A stretch of 64,000 nucleotides of DNA from Neoscytalidium dimidiatum (lineage: Eukaryota > Ascomycota > Dothideomycetes > Botryosphaeriales > Botryosphaeriaceae): contig CM074706.1 of NCBI GenBank assembly GCA_037367355.1, positions 1,904,863-1,968,862 on the forward strand, read 5' to 3'. The translations under genes and the position numbers were made by a program. Positions 13,090-22,963 of this stretch are shown here, piece by piece. The stretch's first letter is position 1. Every line of letters starts with the position of its first letter. Below the pieces are notes generated by a model. That model had not been told where the DNA came from. It saw nothing but the letters and a program-made list of their open reading frames with translations, and made no database searches.

Positions 13090-13245
13090 AAAACTAAGAC
13101 TAGAAAGTAAAGAAAGTCTTTAATAGTAGCTATATCGATAGCTAATTTTAATACCTTCTTAAATAAAAGAGAAAATAAGACGATATCTAGAAACCGCTAA
13201 AAAACTATAATAGATATAAATAACTTATTAATAAGTTCTATCGTC
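13090..13245 (+). pseudogene. integrase C-terminal chromodomain relic
   Basis: Reads D.E.KVKKVFNSSYIDS.F.YLLK.KRE followed by a degenerate TWEPL-like stretch and INKFYRR. This order (VEKIL, YLVKWKGY, TWEP, L..FH) is that of chromodomains appended to fungal Ty3/Gypsy integrases and places the element among chromoviruses. Confidence 0.75.
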
Positions 13246-14071
13246 GAAACCTAGATTAACTAATATCGCCGACTCGTTAAAAATAAAAAACCTAAAATTA
13301 AAATTAGAAAATAAAGACTACCGCGCTTAATCGACTAGTTTAGAACTCTTAGGCGGTATAGTAGTAGAACTAACGCTAGATAACCCGATAAAATAAAACG
13401 GATCTATAATAGCGTTAGCTAAAACGATACTACGTATACGCTTTATTAATCGCTTCTCCTTAATATTTTTAGAGTTAATAGAATCTCTAGTCTCGCGAGC
13501 CGCCTCTAAATAATCTAGCTTCTTAAGGTTTTTAATAGTTTACGTCTTTTTAGAAATTATTAGGCTTTTATAACGGCGTAATAAGTCTCGCTACCTATAA
13601 ATACGCTATAACCGGGCTATATTTTTCTAAAGAAGATCTAGTACTACTTACTCCTCTAACTCGGCTTTATTAATAATACGCTTTAATTAAAAAACTACGA
13701 TAGTTAACGTAAAGCTTTAAAAAACGAGAGAAAAATAAATAATTAGAATTCTTTAAGCCGCTACTATTATAGGCGGATAAACCCTAATAAACGTATTCGC
13801 TATAATATTTATAGCTAAGGTCTATCTTATAAACTACTTCTATCTCGCCCGGCTTATAATAGGCGTTTACTAATAAATACGCGGTATAAGAAATAGATAT
13901 TCTTTTATTAAAAAAGTTAATTTTAGAGGCTAAAGACTTACGCTTAGCTTTCTAGAAACTACGCTTACGCTTAGAAGATATAATAGGATAAGACTTATAA
14001 GAGAGAAAATAAAGAAGCGATAGAAGCCTAAGATATAGATAAACGGATAAATTTTTAGGCTAAAAATCTCT

Positions 14072-14085
14072 AAAGGGAAGAGTAG
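14072..14085 (+). other. polypurine tract of retroelement
   Basis: The purine-rich run AAAGGGAAGAGTAG, with a single T, abuts the start of the 3' LTR, the position of the plus-strand primer in LTR elements. Confidence 0.7.
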
Positions 14086-14803
14086 TATTATAAACCCTAG
14101 AATATACGGGCTTTATAACTATAAAGGGCGCGAGCCTATATAAGAAAATAAGCCGTAAGGCCCTAAGAACTCTACGTATAGTAGAGCCGTACTCTCTAGT
14201 CCCGTATAAGAAGGCTAAGAATATAAGACGACGGCGTATATAAGAATACTAGTAGATAATAACGACCGCCTATACGAAAAGAACGCCTACGAATATAATA
14301 ACTAGAAGGAAAGTATAGTCTAATAAGAAGCCCGTAAAAGATAAAAAACCGTATAGAATAGAAAGTAGAAAGACGATAAGAGTAGATACTACGAAAGAAG
14401 AGTATAGCGATAATATTATCCGCTAATACTAATAGAAGTTAAAATCTAAGAAGTAGACTTTAGCGCTCGAGTTACGTAAAACCTATAGAACCTATATAGA
14501 TTAAGGCTAATCTAAATCTCTAATCTAGAACTTTAATCTAATACTATAATCTTTAGATTACTATAGCTCTTCTCTAGTATATAGATACGCTTATTAGATA
14601 GTACTTTAATTCTTATAGTTAACTTAAAGTTCTAATTTAATACTATATTAACTTAGAGGTAATAAGGTCTATTAAACTTCTATATTATATAACTTTTTAT
14701 TTTATTATTACTCTTCTTTCCTCGTCTTTAAGATAAATTCTTCGATAAAATCTAAACTTATTAGATAACTCTAAAGCCTAGTAGTAGAGGCCCCGTTGTT
14801 ATA
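14086..14803 (+). repeat. 3' LTR
   Basis: Same 718-nt length as the 5' LTR and collinear with it without visible indels. Differences are C/T or G/A, as expected from RIP acting separately on the two copies. The sequence right after it is TAAAG (14804-14808), which equals the left flank CGAAG after CG-to-TA change. Confidence 0.88.
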
Positions 14804-15103
14804 TAAAGACGCGTTACGTACGTATAAAAGATATAAGAATTTACTATAGAAATATATTAAACGTCTCTATATATCTTAAAAATAGAATAAGAGGTAAGAA
14901 TTATAGAAAAGAAGCCTAGTAAGTTTATAATATATTTTATAGTATTAAGCTTTAGCGTATCTATTTTAGACTAGTATAACTATAAATAGTCTATTATATA
15001 CTAAATTAGACTTAGTATATCTAAAGTACCTAGTATCTTAAATAATAGAATATTATAATATACTTAATAACTATAATACTATAGAAATTATTCTTTTAGA
15101 ATG

Positions 15104-15151
15104 TATATACGCTCTAGAACCTATACTAGAGTATACTCTAGAGCGTATATA
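15104..15151. repeat. perfect inverted repeat, hairpin
   Basis: Arms 15104-15118 and 15137-15151 are perfect 15-nt reverse complements (TATATACGCTCTAGA) around an 18-nt loop. It lies outside the LTR element in the older RIPed sequence at the right edge of the block. It could be a remnant of a DNA transposon end or simply a palindrome in AT-rich DNA. Confidence 0.7.
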
Positions 15152-15280
15152 AGAGCTATACTAACTCTATTAGAGTAAAAAGAGCCTTAATACTATACTA
15201 AGTATTATAAAGTAGTTACGCTTATTAAGTACGTATATAATAGTTACTTATTTACTAAAATCTAGTAATTTAGTCGAGTT

Positions 15281-15711
15281 AGACATTTCTCCTTCTTATA
15301 TTAATCAGTCTAGTTTTTAGGAAACAATCGCTATAACGGTTTAATGCGACCCCTGGCCGGAATACGGATGTAGCCGGTATCAACCGACGGTCCCGAATGG
15401 CGACAGCAGCTTGGTCGTATTGCATTGCATATCCAGCATCAATCACGCGTTCATTCCCTTGGACGTGGGCCATTTCGCCGGCGGGTCGCGCAAACACAGC
15501 CAGTTTCTCTTGAATGAAAAGTAACAGACCCAGTCAGAGGAACGACCATCCAATACGTGTGCTCGGAAATCAACGGAAATACATGGCGTACATAATCAGG
15601 ATACAGGCTCTGGCTTCCATCCCTGATCTTGCGTCCAAATAAAGTTGTGGCTGCTCACGCCCGCGCAACCTTGTTGTCGTCCTCGAACTCGGTTGGTGAT
15701 CAAGCTCCACC
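15281..15711. other. P450 upstream region
   Basis: Normal composition returns sharply at 15281. This 431-nt stretch between the RIPed block and the P450 start should hold the P450 promoter. I see no gene in it. Confidence 0.5.
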
Positions 15712-17385
15712 ATGGCAGAAATCAAAGATACTCCTTCGTTACTTGCAACCATTGCGTTCATACTCGCAATTTCCATAGCATACGCTCTACTAGGATCATT
15801 TCGCTGGCATCGGAAATACAAGCTTCCCCCCGCCCTGCCTGGAGCTGTGCCCATCCTGGGCAATCTGCTCCAAACGCCGCAGACTCAGCATGGCCAATGG
15901 GCGCTCGAACAGTCGAAGAAGCTGGGTGACATCTTCACAGTCCGCTTTGGCATGACGACCTGGATCTTCCTCAGCAGCTCCAAGCACATCAAAAACCTTC
16001 TCGAGCGGCGGGCAGCCATCTACTGTTCGCGCCCACCCTTTCCTTTCACCAACGAAATCATGTCTGACGGGTGCCGCATGGTCCTCATGGAGTACGGCGA
16101 CCGTTGGCGCTCTCTGAGGAAGGTCATGCACAACATCCTGAGCACTCGACAACGCGACACCTACAAGCCTTACCAGGATCTGGAGAGCCGCCATCTCCTC
16201 TACGACTACCTGCACAAGTCGGAGCGCTGGTTCAGCGCCAACGCCCGTTACTCCAACAGCGTCATCATGACCGCCGTCTTCGGCAAGCGCATGGACCTTG
16301 ATAACCCGAACACCAACGAACTCCTGGAGTCCATCGAACTATTCTTCGAGAACTCCCAGCCAGGCCACCGCATTGTTGACTCTTTTCCAATTCTGGCCAA
16401 GCTCCCCCGGCCACTCCAGCCGTGGCGGAAGGAGGGCGAGAAGAACCTCGAATTCACCCTCCGCGTCTACAGGCGCGAGGTTGAAGAGGTCAAGGCTCGC
16501 ATTGCCGCCGGAACCCAACGCGACTGCTTCGCGAAGGAGTTTCTGGAATCCAAAGAGGCGCACGATTTCAGCGAGACTCAACTACTTTTTGCATTCGGGA
16601 CCCTTATGGAAGCCGGCACTGATACCTCTCGCTTATCCATCAACAACATTCTTGCCGGGGCGGCAACGTATCCGGACTGGTCTGTTCGTGTTCGCAAGCA
16701 GTTGGATGAAGTGTGTGGCGATGCGCAACGCCTTCCCGGCTGGGAGGACAGAGATGCTCTGCCTTTGGTCACAGCAGCCGTCAAAGAAGGATTCAGGTGG
16801 CGTCCGAATATCGCGGATATTGGCGTGCCGGTCGCTCTCACCAAGGATGACGAGTACGAAGGATACAGGATTCCAGCTGGTACTGTGGTTACATGGAGCA
16901 ATTGGGCGGTCGCGTTGAGTGAGAACGAATACGAAGATCCGTTGCGATTTTGGCCGGAGCGATTCATGAATGAGGATTTGAAGAACCCCTTGAAGGGTCA
17001 GTGGGGTTTCGGCCCAGGTATGCCCGGTTCTGATACTCAGCTCTACTACCCGTCCACCGCGAAACCCCTTCTTTAAGTCTGCACATCGCTAATGGTTGAT
17101 AGGTCGACGTGTTTGTGTTGGATGGAATCTCGGTGAGACAAATGTCTGGATTGCTATTGCAAGGTTGCTTTACTGCTTCGAATTCGTGCAGGACGAGGTA
17201 AGAGCATTGCTATATATCTACCCACATTTCTAATGATATCACAGACTGTCGCTATTGACACCATGAACGTCCCTATCATTGGTCATGATAAGCCGCCGTT
17301 CAAATTACATATTAAACCGAGGAGTCAAAAGCACATTGATCTCATCGAGCGTGAGTGTGCTGCAGCTACCTCTGTAAAACATTGA
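15712..17385 (+). CDS. cytochrome P450 monooxygenase
   Basis: Membrane-anchored class II P450 with three exons, 15712-17017, 17103-17197 and 17245-17385, giving 513 aa. A hydrophobic anchor spans residues 9-27, followed by the proline hinge LPPALPG. The I-helix oxygen-binding motif EAGTDTS starts at residue 300, the K-helix E359-x-x-R362 is in KEGFRW, and PERF is present. The heme motif FGPGRRVCVG, with axial Cys440, is assembled across intron 1. All hallmarks are intact, so the gene is probably functional. The overall pattern resembles fungal P450s related to the O-methylsterigmatocystin oxidoreductase group, but I cannot name the substrate. It starts only about 430 nt from the RIPed block, so its expression could be influenced by heterochromatin. 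No backbone synthase is nearby in this window. Confidence 0.92.
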
Positions 17386-17569
17386 TTCTCATGTCCGCAT
17401 TGTTCGTTCCAACGCCTCTGTAGGGAAAAGGAGCTGGAATAATACTCCTTGCATTCTTCTAGGAACTTTTGACGCGTCAAATACTACAGTGGTACTGATT
17501 ACCTTATCGCCACAGCTTAATAGCTACATGATTCCTATTTCTAAAAAGACACCTCTTGCTTTCAAAAGT

Positions 17570-18097
17570 TCAATAGCTACCTAAAAACCTACCGTCCTCT
17601 TTGACTGTAACCTCACTAATACCACTCTCACTCTTCCAAATCCTGTACACCTCCGTGGCCTCTTCTCGCTGCGTCTTCCTGCTAATTTGGCCACTCCTAT
17701 GTTTTTCACGGATGACGCTCAGTTTCCGAAGCGCTTCTCTGAACTTTTCAACTACTTTCATCGTTCCTGTAGCTGGTGTCCCATCCAAGAAAGACAGTGT
17801 ATCGTTGCAGAGATGGACCATTCCATCGGCAAGCGATCTTTCTCTAAAAGCTTCTTGGAGAACATGTGTCAAGTACTGCATCGGAGTGCGATGATGAAGG
17901 CCCCAATCCTTCGAATGCTTCTCAGGAACAGGGTCTTGTTATTATTGTTGTTGATGTTGCCGGTCGGATGCTTCATTCACAATTTGTGTGAAGAACATAT
18001 CCAATGACATCCTGATTGCGGACCAAAGTGCTGCAACAGACCATTTCTCTCTTGGAAAAATATCCCGGAGATTCTTTTGGCATTGCTGGTCCTGCAC
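17570..18097 (-). pseudogene. unrecognised gene relic with two adjacent stops
   Basis: On the minus strand a single frame runs 175 codons from 18097 to the TAG at 17570 and is interrupted only by two adjacent TAA codons. These lie in a CAA repeat (Gln-His-Gln-Gln-Gln-stop-stop-Gln, about 17932-17955). CAA to TAA is CpA to TpA, a RIP-type change. The region before the stops reads REKWSVAALWSAIRMSLDMF; the region after it includes WGLHHRTPMQYLTHVLQEAF and a charged helical part. A plausible acceptor TCTCTCTAG sits at the left end, so this may be the last exon of a longer gene. No in-frame donor would splice the stops out. I do not recognise the family. Alternatively the downstream 103-aa frame alone could be a small gene. 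Confidence 0.45.
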
Positions 18098-18784
18098 CTA
18101 GAGAGAGAGTTCGAGTCGGTCGAGGTCTTCGCCTTAGTTCTCGTAAGAACTTGGCCTGGTACTATTTAGTACGATAAGCTTGTTAACAATTCCGTGGGCA
18201 CTTACAATTCTTTCTGCACCTGTAAGACTTTCAGGCGCTTCCAGTATCTCTGCCCTATCATATTCCTGCGCAACTTACTGGCATTTCTTCATCTCTAGGC
18301 AATGCACTGACGTGAACGGAATGCCGTCTTAATCTCGGCTTATGCATCCAAAATACAGCACAAGATCCCTTTTTACTACTATACCACTCTTCAGGCCCCG
18401 GCCCAGGCTTAGAATCTGAGAAACCCCGATTCCGCTCCTTGTTTATTTCTCCGTTCTTATCCAAGCACATCTATCACACTCGGTTATCTTGGGTTTCATA
18501 GAATGCGCCACTGGCAGTTCTATGTACCATAAATATATCAGTCCTGTAGTTATCGCTTAGCTCAACTGTCAGACCATGACACAATTAAAAGATTCCAGCA
18601 ATGCCGATGATAAGCGGTATCAGTTGTCCAGTTGAAGTAATGCTGTATACTCCCGATACATTATTCCAGAGAAGAGTCAACTGGATGGCGATGATAGGCC
18701 AGATTAAGCAGAGCGCGTTCGTGAAATATACAAGAGGACATTTTCTCAGGCTGTATGGACCTTAGCTTAGGCTTCGGGCAATTC
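18098..18784. other. gene-free stretch
   Basis: Contains no frame I can support. If the 17570-18097 relic had upstream exons they would lie here, but I could not identify any. Confidence 0.45.
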
Positions 18785-19923
18785 CTAGAGAATATCATGC
18801 GTCCCACTTACATCCGAATGAACTTCAAGTCCTTGATCGGGTCCCATATCCCATCTGAGCTCAAGCCTGTGTCCCACCGATTCGGTGCTTGGGCGGACTG
18901 GCAGGAGATTCTTCTTGACGAGACGTAGATGCACCAATGGTGGAGGCGACCCATACTTCCGTGGCTTCTTAAGCACGAAAAAGAATAGGAACTGCCAAAA
19001 AAAATCCAATGTGACAGGACAAAAAGATCCAGGAGCACGAGTAGCCTTCTACGAACATAGTGATGTAGCAACTTCCTATTCGTCGGAGCCCACATAACAA
19101 TAAAAGTATACTTTAGCCATAGGAGAGGAACTTGCCCTGAGAGTAGCTCCCTGCTTTTGCTCTCCTGGAGAGCGACAGAGACTGCTGTCAAAAGGGTACT
19201 CTCGAGAATATTGAACACGAGCATCAAGACCGTAATTAGGACATTCTTCAAGGATATGAGACCATAAACCACCACTAAAAGGACCAATACAACCCCATGG
19301 AAGACTCGCATGAGTCCTTGGGCATCCACTTTAGTGAGAAAGAACTCGTATGTCGGGCATGAGTCCGTATGTAAAACTTGAATCCCGCGGAACCAGAACC
19401 AGGCTGCATAAACACAGCCCGCGGTGGTGAGAGTCAAGCGGAAGACTGCTCCGACCAAGGGAAATCTGACTGGCTTGCCGGAGGGCGATCTGGTTCTCAT
19501 ACCCCACACAGTGAGCACTGAGAATGTGAATCCGAAGCATAGGTGAAGTAGCGCAATAACCTCGGCTGATCTTACTATACGCTTGGTGGTCGTGTACGCA
19601 GTCGCGATGAATAGGGCTGTTAGGAAGACAGTGTTCGTGTCTAAGTTTTTCTGGATATTATCTTCGAGGAAAAGGTTGGTGGGGTAGGACGATATCAACT
19701 GCAAGTAGGTTTCAAGGCGAATCTCAAGGCCGTAAAAGTCCTGGTTTCCTTCAAACCCACAGATGTTATCAGAGCTTTGTTGCCTCTTTGTTGCTTCAGG
19801 ATGGTGTATAGAAAGGTGGCGAGGGAGGGGAATCCCATTCACATTACATAGCAACAGTGTAATAAATAGAACGGCAATCATGAAATGAAGTTTCGATTTG
19901 ACGAGTGGGAGTTTGAATATCAT
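18785..19923 (-). CDS. multi-pass membrane protein, unknown function
   Basis: Starts at ATG 19923 with a hydrophobic signal-like segment (residues 13-31). Five or six further transmembrane segments follow, for example AEVIALLHLCFGFTFSVL and GVVLVLLVVVYGLI. A conserved-looking WFWFRGIQVL..D.CPTYEFF precedes the fourth. This pattern resembles an uncharacterised fungal membrane family. Read without splicing, the frame ends at 18808 (371 aa), but its C-terminus after WAPTNRK looks unlike protein. A 65-nt intron (18992-19056, TTTTTTTTGGCAG acceptor, weak GTTCGT donor) would give a better tail starting FLFFFVLKKPRKYG and ending at 18785 (357 aa). The 3' end is therefore uncertain. Confidence 0.65.
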
Positions 19924-21684
19924 CGTTCGGCGAGGTTGGGGTCGACTGGATCAGTAGCATGACATTTTTTGCCGACACTCGCGTGGATGCTTATATACTA
20001 TTACTAGTAGAGTACTTGAGGTCATGCGCGATATGAAAACAATGTGGCTGCTTACGTACAGGCAAACATGGCTTACAATGGTGCGAGTCGAGATTTTCTC
20101 AATTCTCAGCCTTTCTATCGATGTAATGCACCATCGCGTATCAAGTTACGTGCGATACCTGGAATATTTATACGTCTCATCTTGACACGACGCATTGAGG
20201 CTGGTTTCTCTACCAACCATTTTTCGAGTATAGTGAATTGTCTTCTACCAGACCGCGAGGCTGAACAATTCCAAAAAAAAAAAAAAAAACCTACGCCCTC
20301 AAGATTTCGTGGCTGTCTAGCGTAAGTGCAACATACGCAGCCTGATCTTACATTGCGTCGCTTTTCCGCTTCAGAAGACGATTTTGGATGATCTGCCTGG
20401 TGCCTAATCGTCAGCACGCGTGCCCTTCAATCAGCTACCCCATCCACCTCTTGTCTTGCATCAAGAAGAACATCCTTAACAAGGCTGTAGCTTGATACCT
20501 TGATCCGAGAAGCAAATGTGGAATCATGCAAATCCTGATGGCGCAGGCTGTGCGGACTAAATTTACGAATAAGAAGCGCGCAAGGCTGGGGGGCGGTCGC
20601 ACAAAGTTCTAACGTCCCGCCCAGCTAATATTATCACTTGATCCGCCCTAGGCTCCTTACGTAGATTTCACACGGTCCACTAAGCCTTGCAGCCCCAATT
20701 TGCTGCTGATATGAGAGCCTTGTCAGCCTACGTCTCGGATTCTCAATCCGTGTGACGCACTCGGATTACGCACGATGATGTCGTACCTGAGTAAAGGCTT
20801 AGTATACCCCATGCTACCGCCCTAGACAATCTTTTCCCTATCACCAAGCTAGCGCAATACCGAGGGCCGAGTGTGATCTTTCCTACGCTTCTTTGAGTGT
20901 ATTCTCGACTTGGCGCGATTCGGATCGCAGCTCTTTCCCCCTCGGATTATCTCGGTCTCCCGGATTTAGAAACGGTTTAACATAGATAAGCTTCTTTATC
21001 AAGAGGCTTTCACGGGCAAGCTTCAGGAAGAAATGTGTTTTGGGATAGCACGATACTTATTTAGAGGATCATAGTCGATGACAGTCCGGTCAGTCTGCCC
21101 GGAGCTTGAGTTGGGTAGGGCCTTGTTTCCTCCTCCTATTCTCAGCGGAAGGTATGAACGCGTCACTTTATCTTCGTCTTTTACATCCTCGCAATATATT
21201 GTGTCAGGAATTTAAGAAGAAGGAATCTATTGCGCCGTCCTCCCGCAGTAACCACACTCGGACAATTGCTTTGCCCGGAACTTGTTCGATCGACGTCTTG
21301 TCCCTTGGACAAATTTCGCTCCAACGTGGTATTTAACTGGAAAACTCTCCATTGGAAATAATTGTCAGTACGGCCAAGTAATCGATCCGGTGTCAATGAC
21401 CATTACCACGACCGATCTGGAAATAGCGCGCATTCACAAGTCCGAAGATCCTGGCCGCACTTCCGTCAAGGCCGCACACGCGATGACTGTCGCCTTCAAG
21501 ACTTTTGAAGAAATAGCTCATTGGAGCGTTTCACGAGCCAAGATTACTAATTACCAATGGATCGATGGAACACGTCAAGAAAAATATTTATACGTTGCTT
21601 CCGGCGCTTGATTATTAGAAAAGAGTGCCTGTTTCGCACCACTGTTCGCAAGGAGGTCCTGTACCATAAACGAGACAAGCAAAC
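19924..21684. other. gene-free stretch with A18 run
   Basis: About 1.8 kb without a recognisable gene. A run of 18 A lies at 20272-20289. Short frames such as 21282-21611 have no family resemblance. The right end should carry the promoter of the hydrolase gene. Confidence 0.5.
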
Positions 21685-22963
21685 ATGACGACCTTCTCAT
21701 CCAACGACGTTATTTCGAAGGCAAGTCCTTCTGATCCAATCCATCCAGAGCTGCAAGCTGTATACGATCCTACAATCTTCTCATCACTGCTTGTTAGTCT
21801 GATCACGCAGACAGATTCTCAACGCTTCCTCGCCACAACCACATATCGCAGACCTAAACTTACCCATGCCATTCATCAGAACTGAACTTGCTCAACGGAT
21901 CACCCCAGTACCTGATGTCAATGTGGTGCTGAGCTGGGAGGCCCTTCGCAAGTCCATCATACAGATTCCCGTCAGTGACGGAACTGAGATCGAGACTCTC
22001 CTATACCAACCGACCACCAAATTAGTGGAAGGATGTCCTCTGCTCGTGATTTACCACAGTGGCGGATGGTGCACAGGCAGACCGGCGATGGCGGAAGTAT
22101 TCTGGTAAGTAAAAAGGCCCCCATCACGGCCATCGTGCCGAGGAGCTGACACGGACGGCACGCCACAGCGCCAGGGCCGTTCAAAGGTTCGGAGTTGTTG
22201 CACTTAGCGTTGGGTACAGACTTGCTCCGGAGCATCCATTCCCCACAGGCGCCGATGACTGCTGGGATGCGTTGAGATGGGTACGTCCTCTTTCTCTATA
22301 AGCTCAGGCTCACCCTCGCTCTGCTGACGGCCCATTCATCACAGGTAGCGGAAAACGCTACCAAGCTGGAAGCTGATCCGAGACAGGGCTTCTTAGTGGG
22401 TGGCGAGTCCAACGGCGCTACCGCTGCACTCGTATCCGCCCTTCGCGCTCGGGATGAGGGGCTCGCATATCCGATCTCCGGCATCTGGTTGGCTGCACCA
22501 ACTGGGCTGGCGGGCGAGATTACTGCTAGTGGGGAATTCTCTACAGAAACACCGTTTCCAGACATTCGAGCTATGAAGTATATGCAAGAGAAGGCAAGGG
22601 CAAACGTCAACGACCAGAAATTCAATCCTTCGTTATGGAGTACAGGCCACAAAGGGCTACCGAATACATACCTCCAAATCTGTGGTAAGCTTCGATGCTT
22701 TCAAGTGGTGCCCTCTGCGCTCTAGTATGGACTGACTGACTACTTACCACTGAAAATTAGGCCTTGACCCTCAGCGAGACGGCTGCCTCCGTCGTAAACA
22801 AATTCTTAGTGAATGCCATACCACAACCAAAGCGGATACCTATCCCGGGCTATCCCACGCGTTTTGGGCGGTATATAATCAGTTGCAGGTCTCTCGAAAA
22901 GCTGTTCAGGACACCGTACAAGGGATCGGATGGCTACTGGAGAAAACAAGCGCGATCGAGTAA
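21685..22963 (+). CDS. alpha/beta hydrolase with GESNG elbow
   Basis: Five exons, 21685-21759, 21815-22104, 22169-22280, 22345-22684 and 22761-22963, give 339 aa. All introns are GT-AG and short (55-76 nt). The fold is the HSL/esterase type: HSGG (106-109) in place of HGGG, then [10 protein letters not shown] (about 138-147), the nucleophile elbow GGESNGA with Ser181, a likely Asp275 in GLDPQRDG, and His306 in PGLSHAFW. Substitutions in both the oxyanion loop (G to S) and the elbow (usual GDSAG) are unusual but leave the triad. Esterases of this type in fungi often act on small secondary metabolites; that role here is inference. The ATG at 21685 is supported because exon 1 joins in frame to coding sequence; an internal ATG at 21866 is the alternative. 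Confidence 0.82.

Larger units (their letters stand above)
6057..14803 (+). mobile_element. RIPed Ty3/Gypsy chromovirus, full length
   Basis: An 8.75-kb LTR retrotransposon in plus orientation with 718-nt LTRs at both ends. Reading through the many stops gives, in order: gag-like sequence (about 7000-7800), an aspartic protease trace with DS..ENFVDS (about 8865-8910), reverse transcriptase with LYIDYR (about 9871-9900) and AYLDDILIYL (about 10165-10205), RNase H (about 10590-10650), an integrase zinc-finger region (11335-11460) and core (11520-11960), and a chromodomain (about 13095-13240). This order is that of chromodomain-bearing Ty3/Gypsy elements. A purine-rich tract precedes the 3' LTR. 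The element is thoroughly inactivated: CAA, CAG and TGG codons have become stops and there is no ATG. Confidence 0.92.
5969..15280. repeat. RIP-mutated AT-rich block
   Basis: About 9.3 kb in which CA and TG dinucleotides are almost absent. By eye I found only about a dozen, for example near 8264, 8348, 9455, 10013, 10623, 10645, 10693, 10953, 11628, 14798 and 15102. TA is very abundant, while CG, CC and CT persist. Loss of both CA and TG means C-to-T change on both strands in CpA context, the signature of repeat-induced point mutation. Edges are at the last normal CAs near 5967 and at 15281. It holds one full LTR retrotransposon plus flanking RIPed sequence (5969-6056 and 14804-15280) that belongs to an older repeat. 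Confidence 0.93.

Noticed and set aside
20272..20289. A18 run as a possible poly(A) tail of a LINE or processed gene
   Set aside because: No target-site duplication or coding remnant upstream; similar A runs occur in several intergenic places and one intron here.
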